Source of the DNA: Saturnia japonica
Taxonomy: Eukaryota; Arthropoda; Insecta; Lepidoptera; Saturniidae
DNA: 64,000 bases
Assembly (NCBI GenBank): GCA_033032175.1
Contig: CM065307.1
Coordinates: 8,990,001 to 9,054,000, forward strand
Direction: 5' to 3'
A program made the position numbers and the translations under genes. The notes under the pieces are model-generated. The model made no database searches, was not told the DNA's origin, and saw only the letters and a list, made by a program, of their open reading frames with translations. Shown in pieces: positions 24,801 through 36,800 of this stretch (position 1 is the first letter of the stretch; each line of letters begins with the position of its first letter).

Positions 24801-27800
24801 TTTTGACTTATTTTGAAAAAAGCTCAAAAACATGATAACTCAAAAATGGTTCACTTTTACATAATGCATATGGGGATCAAAACACTCGGCGGACTATAAC
24901 GTAGCGCTTCACCGAACGTCAGTAATGACATCACGCGTACAACAAACAACCGAGAGCTCACGGTATCAAAGCACAAAGCGGTCTGTGTACGTGACGAGCC
25001 GAGCCGTGGACAAAGCGCGGAGGGCGAGGTGACGCGGCACCAGCGCAGAACGATTGCCGCCGCACATACAATTCGCCAAGACACAGCGATCGCGGCATCG
25101 TACGATGCGACTATGAACTTATTCCAAACAAATGACCTTTTTAAATTCTGCAAGATAATGATAATGATCTTTTTTCACCGAAAGCTCATGCTCATTGGCA
25201 TCTACTTATACAGGTGATGTGAACGAACTTGACTACAACTTCTTGTCGTCTCTGATCGCCCACGCGTTCTTCTCAACGTTTCCAAAGCGTACCCTCAAAA
25301 CGCATCCTACTCTTCAAGACTTCAATTTTACACATTTTTTTAAGAATTTACACAGGTAAGCCTATCATCATATTGATAGATCTACAACTTTTATCACAAA
25401 TAGAAAAGACTCCTTTACCAAGCTCTATCTATGCCAGACGATCCACAAAAGATGGCCCTAGTGAATATCGTACCAACCAACTTTGTAGACACCAGACAAA
25501 TTTTATCTACATTAGGTATAGCCAGGTAAACGTTTTACCGCACTCATAACTGGTGTAAGTGATGATGTTGCCGGTGATAGTAGCAGACAAAGCCTGGAAA
25601 GGGATCTGACTTTCAGGTAGTTACAGCTAAAGAATTAGGTACATCCGATAGGTCGATCTATTAATCCCAGTCGTAAATAAACATATTGTTCTTATTACAG
25701 AAAATCTCAAAGGAATAAGTTAAAAAGTCTACTCCATTATTTCGAGTGGTTAGATAAACACAATAATTCAGAAGGTTCCATCAAAATAAGTAGACAGGTA
25801 AATCGTCATTTAATTCTATAAATACGCTCGTGGTTAAGAAAATGTTGGGTATAGAATCTTATTCTTTCACGTGAAAACAAGATTCATACACCTACTTATC
25901 AACACTCTTCACTGATTCTTTTTAAATGCAATCGCTTTTCGCTTTTAGTTCCGCTTCAATGCTCTAACTAGAACTGTATACACGGCGGCGTATATCGAAA
26001 TGTTACTTCAATACGTCCCCGCGGGCAAAGACGAACTGAGTTAGCATCTCCAAACAATATACACGTGTAAATGCTGCTTCAAACCGTCTCAGACGCCAAG
26101 ACGGTGACAACCTGCGCGTTATGGTCACAGTTCCAACTTAACCTAACCTGTTAACGATCGTCTTGCATGTGCAGTGCAGTATGTATATAATATAGCTTTC
26201 AATACTAAAAAAACCGGCCAAGTGCGAGTCGGACTCAAGCACCCAGGGTTCCTTAATTTTACATCTACATTCACCAAAAAAATTTGCTAACAGGTAACTG
26301 AAGGAAGCACCAAACATAACTTTGCCGTTGGAAAACTGTTGTCCCCATACATCGACATATACCGCGGTCAGTTAACCACTGAAAATAAGTTTATAATCGC
26401 AAAAATCCTATTAGGGTCCTTTTTTTTCTTACGAGGTACAGAACCCAAAAAAACGAATCTTGTAACAAACATTGAAAACAATTTCTCATTTGGTACTAGT
26501 TAAACTATTATACAATACACTATTTATATCTTTTAACGTGAACCTGTATAGTTTGTAGCATTCCTTTTAATAATTTATTATAATTAGGATAACTATTACT
26601 TTGCGGGGCGTTATTAAATAACTTGAAATCCTACTGCAGGACGTCGCCATCTGAGACGTATTGAAGCAGCATTTACCCGTTTTTTTTCTTTTGCAAATGC
26701 TAACTCAGTTCATCTTGACCTGCGGGGACGTATTTGAAGTAGCAATTCGATACCTATATTATGTTGTTCGATCTATGGTTCACTTAAATATTATTTTTCA
26801 AAGAGGGGTAGAAGATTCGAGATTGATTTTATGGCATATGTGTGTCGATTCTAAAACAATTCACAACTCATCCAATCTACCATTACCTTTGTTGTATACA
26901 ATGCTGTTTATCCAGTTTTACTTTGTTCTTTTATTGAACTGTTGGTTGAGTTGTGTATTGTTTTGGACTCAAGTTTGTTTACAAATAAACAACAACAAAT
27001 AATCTGTTTACTCACGACGACGAACATTATAACTTTCTATGTATTTATTCGTTTATTGGTTTTTATTTTTTTATTGTTATCCATCGTAAGGTGTTTCTTT
27101 TTATGCGGTAGAAAAGGTACTTACCTATTCGTTTTTTTAAACTGAATATCAAGTAAGATATATTAATAATTATTATACTTTAATAGCCACGACGAGTTAA
27201 ACGACATAAAGAGATTCATTAAATACTTAATTAATCAAAAAACAAATTTATCTAGCCTTGATATTCATGTGTCATCATAGTAACATACAAAGAACTCGAT
27301 AAACAATATATTTACGTTTAAATTTCATAATATTAATAGAACAGATGTTAATATTAATATAGGTAAGTAGGTATTCACTTTAAAGATATGAGATTATTTT
27401 AATTTAAACATAGTACCCGTGCGCGATAAGTTGAGACTCGCCTGGAATGCAACCCTCCGCACGCTACCCCTGTAACTTCCCCTCGAGCACCCGTGTTGTA
27501 CTGTAGGCAACGCCATTTTTTTACACATCTTAGTCTCGTACTGGTTTACGTCATGCAACGACGACGCGCTCCGATTTTATAATATTATTTGATACGGTTT
27601 CCCTATTAGCTGTTATTGACAAAGCCATTTTACTGTTACACAGTGACCAGCGCAGTTCCATAAGGCCTATAAGTGCGAGCGAGAGGTCTGATAAAAAATA
27701 TTTATGACTCAGTTCGCACGCTTGTGTTCAAGTATAATAAATATAAGGCGGCGTTGTTCCGAGTACAACACTCGCTACATAAAAAAAATAGTAGACATGA

Positions 27801-30800
27801 AGTCGCGGGTGGAAACTTGTTGTGATATTTTTTGTGCAAAGTACAACCATGTGTCTGTGGCGTCACCGCCTCCAAGTTTCAACTTATAGCGCACGGGTAG
27901 TAACAACAAACGAACACTCGATCTACCTACGTAATTCCCACGCAATGCGAACAAATCAGCAATGAGGTTTTTTATTAGGTACATCTCCATATCGTCTTAC
28001 ATTCAACATTTATGAAGATAACCTTTAATGATGCAAATATACTCGCATAATTTTTTTACCCAGTTTTTTTGCGTAAGTGCCGGTTAGATCTAGTTTGGAT
28101 ATTATTATTATTAATTAAAACATGTTCTTCTAGCTCTAAGAGATCTAATTTAATTTAACACCTAACAACGTCATCCTTTCTATCTTTCATAATCTTTCGC
28201 GTCATCTCTTCAACTGTTTCTCAATCAGGTGATGACGTCAAAGCAGTGGTTGACAATAGAAGACTGGTTGGAGTGCACGCTACCGTTGTGCAAACTCCTT
28301 GTAAGGCATGAAGGTCGCCCCGAACGCTGTGAGAGCGAAGACGCTATTAGGGTGTGTTTTGCGTCAAGCAGAATAGGTGGGGATGCGCTCATTGATGGAG
28401 AATCGCAGGTAAAACTCAAGCAACACTTATTATAAAGTTATTATCAATATATAATTATTAGTATTATTACCCATATTAATGGTTATATGGTTATTTCTAA
28501 AACCAAAAAATACTCAATACAAAACACGTACATAAATACACCCTTAAGACTTAAAAATATTGATTCAAAAAATTTATGCAAATACACAGTTTTATATTTT
28601 CAATGATTATAAAAGTAAGCAAATTGGTATCTAAGATAGAAATATCTCCTTCATATCCGGCAGGAGTCACTGTCGATGTTCATGATGCCAGAAATTTTGC
28701 CGACGATGATATCGGTGGAAGCGTTGGAGGATAATGAGATACTAAAGGTGGAGGGCGTACGGATGTTCAGCAGGATATGCGACAAGAAACAAAAGACTAA
28801 TTTAGAATTACTTGAAGAACCTAAAATCGTAGGTATTCTTACTTGTAATTGTATACTACCTACTTTTTAAATTTTTAAGATTTTAAATTTGCAAAAAAAC
28901 GTAATAGAAACCATTTCTAAAGCCCGAAACATTCTTTAGAAAACTTATTGAGCCTGCTGCTCGCTGGAAAGAATCGTATGCGGCCTTTGCCCAAATGGTA
29001 ACCTAACTCTTTTTTTTTATTTCGACATATGGAAAATCTAAATTTTGTAGTAATTTCATTAAAAGTTTTTGAAATTAAATAATAATTTTCAGAAAGCATC
29101 CTCTTACATATTTACCTTCTCTTTTTTCAGGTAACTGTATGTCTAATGGACGCAGAAGACTACAGTGCGCTACCTTTAAGCCAGTGGGAAGAAGACAATG
29201 TCCTTCGGGAACTTAATAAGAGCTTGCTAGCGTTCCAACAGTCACCAATGAAAAGTAGAGAAAACACTAGGCACGAACGACGCCTCTCACCGATAGGCAA
29301 GTTAATACACGACTTATTTAATATAACGTATTTTTCACGATTAAATCTAAAGTGATAGAGAACGAAATTTTTTATCCACAAAAGGGAAAGTGAGTGTCAA
29401 ATAACTTTAAAAATCTGTCACTCAACACCTATAGGAGCCAATCCTTGATGTCTATTTATGCTATGCTTAACATATAAATTCATTGTTATCGGAACTGAAC
29501 CAACATGTACGAAAACTTCAACTTGCAAGATTTACCCTAAATAAATAAACTAACATACAAACATTGCAGGTTTATTAAAAGCTTGTAAATAAGGTATACC
29601 TACGTAATCACAGATAACTAATTCTTGCTTCTGACCAATGATGTTGCAAGTAGGTTTGACCTTATTGACAAGATGAGCAAATGAGAATAATTTTGGGATA
29701 ATTACTACATTCAACTTATAAGTACATTATCTGCTATTCTACTGTTAACTAGTATGGACTGATAGTGACTTTTGTTACAGGCGAATCATTCAGCCACACG
29801 CCACCAGAAGTAGAAGCAACTGTCGTTATAAAACAAACTTCGACATGCAGTACTATTAACAGCTATAATAGTAGGAGTCCATCACCACAAAACTACTGCG
29901 CTGCTACTCTTAACCTCAACGACCCTAGTTAGTACTTCTATAGACAATTTTACTTCTTATATATCTATATAAATATAATGATAGTGGATTGACGATGTAC
30001 GCGAATCACGCAAAAGCTACTGGATAGATTTCGATCACATTTTTTTTTAATTTTACTCCTTAGATACTTAGTCCTTATTTTTATAAAAAATTTTACGGTA
30101 TCTTAATTAAAAAAAGTCATTAAAGTGTTTCGAAGCTACGCATTAAGCGATGTGTTTTCTAGTCTTCGAGAAGTGAGGATTATAATATTAATAGAGATGA
30201 ACGCGAACGAAGTCGCGGGCGGTTGCTGGTCATTGGGTATATTAATTAATCTTATACCATTTGCTTCTACCGGTATTAGATTGAATGTTTAAAGCTATTT
30301 ACTCCGAGAGTAGTGGCTCAAGGTGTTAGAATCTTATTATAGAAAATGCTTGAAGCCCTTGAAAATTAGTAACTTACAAAGAAAATGGTATAGGTATGCC
30401 GATATTCTCCGCGATCCCCGATCAATGTGTTATCATTATACTGGCCAGTGCGAAATAATGCCTTCTTGACCTATGGCGCAATATACAAAAGATTTTTTTT
30501 TTAAAGGTGTAGAATTATCAAAGCGCAAATGTTGGTTGTCGCCTGATGGCGGTACTCTGAACAATAGACGAGGCAGGTTCATTGTTCTCGGATCATCGGG
30601 CGAATGTCTTCCAGTTACCCGTAGTCTACCACTCAATTTGGACACACAGGAGGACAGCCTTTACTCCAGTTGCAACTCTAGCGACGATGAGTACCACAGC
30701 GCGAACGACAGTTTTGATTATGGTTCGTATTATATCTTGTTTATTATGTATACTATCTTCAGACCTAAGCCAAGGGTGTCTGCCGCCTGATTGCAAGATG

Positions 30801-33800
30801 CAATTTGACGCTCGTATAGACCATAGATATAACCCGCTTCATGCACCACCGGTACGGCTCTTGGCCCTGATTATCTTTTTATGTAAATAAATTGTAATTG
30901 TAACTTTTTATTAAAGCAACATACAAGACTCATTTATTACGCCCCCGTACAAATTTAGTTTCGAAAATTATTTAGAATACTACAGGAGGTTACATTGTTT
31001 CAGGAGGCAGTGAAGACGAAGGCAGGGGTGAGAGTGCCCGACCGAATTCATTCCAATATTCAAACGAGTTATCCACTATCGAGAGGCGGATATCTTTTGC
31101 TGATAGATTACGAGAAGCGCTTCGAAGAGAAACAGAAAACTCTTGCACTACAAGCACGACTGGGGACTGGTCTACAGATAGTTCCAGCTATGCTGTCGGT
31201 ATCAGCATCTCTGGTGCAGAAGTTAATGATAATGATATCAGGTAATTTTACATTAATTGATAATAATATGTATTCGTCTGCACCAGTAGGACTGGTCCTT
31301 CGAACAAATAAACAAATATTTTGTAAATAAAATTAGACGGAGTTTTTGACAAGCTCTTAATCTAGTTTTTATTTTAATTCATATACTTCTGTTATATTTG
31401 GCCCTATATTACTTAATTTAGAAAACATTTTACGTGATGTAATTCGGCTATTGTAAAAAAAATGTCTGGACCATAGATTTAAGCCCTGGACTGTTTTAAC
31501 TAGGGAACCGCGGACCGGCCGTGCCATCTTGATGGAGCTACGTTTTAGGTTACAGAAATATTAGAAAAATATTCTATTTACGTGACGTTGACAGAATTTT
31601 TGATGAACATAGTTACCATTAAATAAAAAGAAGAAAATTATAATATATATATATGTCTCCATTTTCAGAGTAAAACGAGGCGGTTCCGTTGGATTCGTAT
31701 TGACAGATAAAGAAACCATGAGCAACGGTAATCCCTCTCCAAAGCACTGGCAGTTAGGCAGAAAAGACACTGGAAATAGTTCCAAATATAGCTTCAGTAC
31801 TGAATACACGTATGTATTGTTAATTTTTAATATTTATTTAGGTTTGATTCATCTAATACTAGGTATATTATCAGTTTGGTATTTCCACAAATTACATTAC
31901 TGGAAAACGACAATAAATTTTTCATTCAGGTTGATAGTTATAAGTTTAAAGGCTATGTTTTATTGTTATTGTAACCAACGCGTAATAAGTTAGTAAATCG
32001 CGTGCGGTTTCTAGTGTGTAATAATGTAATAGAGCCGTGTTTATGCTTTTTATAAATAATTTAGCGTCGAGCATTATATGATATGGATGCCAGGAAAGTA
32101 ATTGTATAAAGTTTGTTTCCGTTTATGCATGCATCTAGGTGAAATAAGTACTTTTCAAATTTAAATTAAATAACTGAGTACCTGTAGTACCGTAGTGAAG
32201 TAGACACCTGAATACACTTTATAACGACCAAAAGATAATTAAATGGTGTGATCACACAACTAAGTATATCTCCTGAATTACGGAACCGATTTTTATGCAT
32301 TTTAGCAGGCAGGTTTATTTTATACTAGCTCAGTAACACTGTGCTAAGAACGGTACTGTCCACAAACAATAACGACCGACGGCAACTCACTATGAGCAAA
32401 CACGTTTCTAACTTTGTGTCCGCAGAACCATGAATAATACTTCTTTCCAATGAAACATGTAGTTCTCGGATCTCGAGGAACAACAAAAATATATCCTTTT
32501 GGATGCAGTGTATAGTTGCCATAAATGGCTAGGTTTTCATCGGTACGTAATTACAAAAAAAAAAATCAAATATTACTTTTCGTCAAATTCTAATCTATGC
32601 AGCATTTGACGTATCTTGAGTTTTATAACTTTATAACTAAGTATACTTTACTTTTTATTAATTCCACAGTGGCGTTCCCAACCAAATATCCGCACAATTC
32701 GGGCATATTGAATTTGCTTTCAGTATTTTTTGTTTAATTAAAAAAAAATGAAAACATTTCTACTATACAATTTTTGGTCTTCCACTCTTCAGAGCCATGT
32801 TAAAAGCAATCATTTATCAAAATAACCACAAGATTTTACTTATAGTTTAGCGCTATTTTTGAAATGATGTGATCGCGCGAAAGTCTAATCGGGACATAAT
32901 AATGCTTTGTTGGGACTGAGGGTGTAATAACGGTGACAGTCCCGATATATCGGGCGAAAGGCAATCCTAATAAAGTGACATTCTGTGGTTACTGAGGTAC
33001 TTTATGTAATACTAGCTGTGTTCTACGATTGCACCCGTGTTAAATTTATTCGGCCAACTCTCGTTGGCGCGACTATTCTTGTTCTGACTTCCTGTACTTG
33101 AATATATACAAATTGCCAAACAGTGTGACGTCAGGAATAAAAAAAGCAAAAAGAATATTTAAAATGTGAGTGGTAGTTCCAGAGATTAATGCGTTGAAAC
33201 AAACAAACAAAAGAAACAGTGCATCACGCAAAAACTACTTGATACATTTCTTCAATTTTTTCTTGTTTTACTCCCTAAATAAGTAAAGTCCTTATCTAAA
33301 AAAATTATCGGGTATCTTTATAAACAATAATACTATAGTCCACGCGAGCGGAGCCGCGGGTACAGTAACTACTTACATAAAAATCTTAACTTCTGGACGA
33401 CGTGACCGGTTGCTAACGAGCCATTTCGTTTATATTTACTATTTTTACAGTTCCGAACTGGAGGAGGTGTACGAACAATTCAATCAGTGGCTTAACGATC
33501 CGATCGTCGACAACGACTCCGGTGAACATAAAACTAGAGAGTTAGACTCCCGAGACTTGGCTGTGATCAGGTGAGTCAACCTTCGAGTCAGATACGAATT
33601 AAATTGTTACCTACAACATTATGTACCTGGGAGTACCTGTTATCAAACATTATGGCGCTTTTAAACGCCAATAAATCTTTTTATTTTGTCTATACAATTA
33701 ATAAAATTGAAGTGTCTGTTTGTAATGTCAAAATAACAGCTTTTTACTAAATACATATGAAAGTATATACAGAACCTATAACATAAAATCAATTTTTAAC

Positions 33801-36800
33801 ATTTTTGTCTGTCTGTCTGTTTGTTCCGAATAATTTCCGAAACGATTAGATCGATTTTGACAGAACTTTCGATGGCAGATAGCTGATTTTATAAGTACTA
33901 ACTTATGTTACTTTTATTTTAGAAAAAGAATTAGGGAACCGCGTAAATTAAAAAAATGGGCATGATGAATCAATTCAGGCGTTTAAATGACTTACTCTGA
34001 ATATACCACTAGCCTACTGTCACAGTAACCCTCACTGACTAACCTTGTAATTCATACGAGTAGAGCCTCGAGCTGCCTCGAACCTCGTATACATTAAATA
34101 AAAATAAAGGCGCAAATAACACAGGCGTATTAGTGTAAGATCCCAGAGCGATAAGACACAACTTATTTTCTAAAGCATAGAACTTTCGGTTCTTAGTAGT
34201 CTCTCGTGTACTTTTTAATACCTGTACGTTTGTGGAGTTGGCTCGGTGACACCTGCGCAGGTACCAGGTGAGAAAGGTAACTAAAAATCAGAGTTACTTA
34301 ACTTAAATTTAAATGACTGATTTTTATATATATTTTGTAGAATATTACTCTGAAGTAATATCAAAAAAGTCAGACGTTTTCCATGGGCCAGAACTTTTGT
34401 CAGACGCTTTAAAGCTCTACAAAAAAAAATGAACTTAATTTATTTTTAAATGTCTGATTTTTATATATGTTATTAAGATAAATATTAAAAAGTTATATTT
34501 AATCAGTCAGACAAATTGCAATGACCAAACATCCCCTAAACACAAAAATTACTCAACTATAAGTATGAGCGCGAGAGCACTATGCGCATTCGCTTCAGAG
34601 TAAAATATCTTAATATTTGAAAAATACTTACTGCTTTCAATTTCATATTTTTGCATATCTATTTAAATAAGATGAAATTTTTAATTAAAATAATAATGAT
34701 TTTAAAAGTAATTATATATATTATAGATATATAGGGAAAAATGATTTTTTTTCGGAGCAATTGTCTTTCAAAAAGAATCATTTTTATTTTATTTTAGAAA
34801 AGATATCAATTGTAATAATTTTAGTAAAAGAAATAATCAATTATGATGAATTAATGAAATAATTTGATTGTCTCTTAATCATCTTCATCATCGTCATAAT
34901 AATCATTTGAATTTTCATCATTAAGTACATCACGATACTATCCACTCAAGTCATCATCCTCATCGTCACTAGTTATATTGTTTAACATTTTATATTAACA
35001 TTTTAAAGATGCTTCCGAGGATTCTTCCATATTCTCTATTGAAAATAACTTGATATCACTCACAAATCACACGATATAACTGACAAAAACATGTGGTCTC
35101 ATAAACCTGTTATAGAGCTATACTGTATACTATACAGTGTGTGCACCTGGCATATACACATACACAAACAGTAGACTGAAACAGATTGTGGATGTAAGAA
35201 GGGAAAACCAAGTTACCATGGATGTCTTACTCGCTTTGAAACGCATGTATAGTGCTCTCGTGCTCATACTCATAGTTGAGTAATTTTTGTGTTAGGGGAT
35301 GTTTGGTCATTACAATTTGTCTGACTGATTAAAAATAACTTTGTAGTATTTATCTTAATAACATATATAAAAATCAGACATTTAAAAATGAATTAAGTTC
35401 TTTTTTTTTTGTAGAGCTTTAAAGCGTCTGACAAAAGTTCTGGCCCATGGAAAACGTCTGACTTTTTTGATATTACTTCAGAGTAATATTCTACAAAATA
35501 TACATAAAAATCAGTCATTTAAATTTAAGTTAAGTAACTCTGATTTTTAGTTACCTTTCTCACCTGGTACCTGCGCAGGTGTCACCGAGCCAACTCCACA
35601 AACGTACAGGTATTAAAAAGTACACGAGAGACTACTAAGAACCGAAAGTTCTATGCTTTAGAAAATAAGTTGTGTCTTATTGCTCTGGGATCTTGGACTA
35701 TATGGTTTTACTTGACACTACATGTTGCTTTCGGCTCATGTCACACCGCTCACGACGTGCCAGTCATTTCAGCACATATAACCACACCATTAAGAATTAA
35801 ATTTAGGTACCTGCCAACAACCTGATTGATGTTAGTTATGAGACAAAAGAATTATGAAAATTTAGTCTCAAACCTTAAAGTTTGATTTTATTAAAACATT
35901 GTTTACAAGATATGGGTTCCGTTCTTTAAACAATCAATTCCATACTTTAAACAATCAATTCCATACTCTTCAATTATTTCGTTACATAAGCGACAGCCGC
36001 TGAATTCATACACTAAGCATTAATAGTACAAGACAATTTTTAAACAAAAAAGAAAACCCACCTCAAAGATTTTCAAGAGCTCCCTTGTGTATCTTCGAAG
36101 TTCAAAGTTCATTGCCAATGAAATTAAAAGATGGTCCGGTCCACCCTTTAGGTATCCCCTATCCAACAAAAAAGTATCATTCAAATCGGTTCATAAATTA
36201 AGAAGAACTTTCTAGTTTTATATTTTCGTGTTTGCTCATGTTTTTTTTTTTATTTGTTTAAGTTTAATTTCCTGTTGCACTACCGACAATAATATTTTTT
36301 TCCACATTATCGCTGCACTGAGACTAAAAGTGCAATGATGTATTCATTCATTCAATCATTTTAGGTATTTACTTTTATGTCAGATTCGCGGGTTCATTAC
36401 TGAAACGTACTCTGAGCGAGTCGATGGCGAGCGGCACTGGTGGCGTTGGCGCAGAACAATCTGCAGAGGCAGCTGAACTGTACGGTCGGGATGCACGTGA
36501 CAAAGCGCCAAGACGCCTGGCGCTCGCAGCCAGGTCTCTGTCTTTAGAACTGGCTAGGCATCGGCACCGGCTTGCTGCACAACTGGTGAGTTTCACCTAT
36601 CAAAACACTATTCTATATGGTATTCATGAATGATGATTCAGTGGAAGCGTGAAACGACTTCGATTCCAGTCCCACAACATGCTAAGCTTCCAGTCCAGTA
36701 AAATATTATAATAAAAAAGTGACGTCAAATTACGGTCGTGTATTCACTGGGATAGAATAGTAGGTACCTATGCTATTATTTAGTAGTAATCGGCCAAGTC

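Noticed and set aside
26661..27145. 113- and 67-codon hydrophobic frames resembling membrane segments
   Set aside because: Runs of T-rich sequence give Phe/Leu/Ile codons by composition, and the first frame starts inside an inverted-repeat arm.
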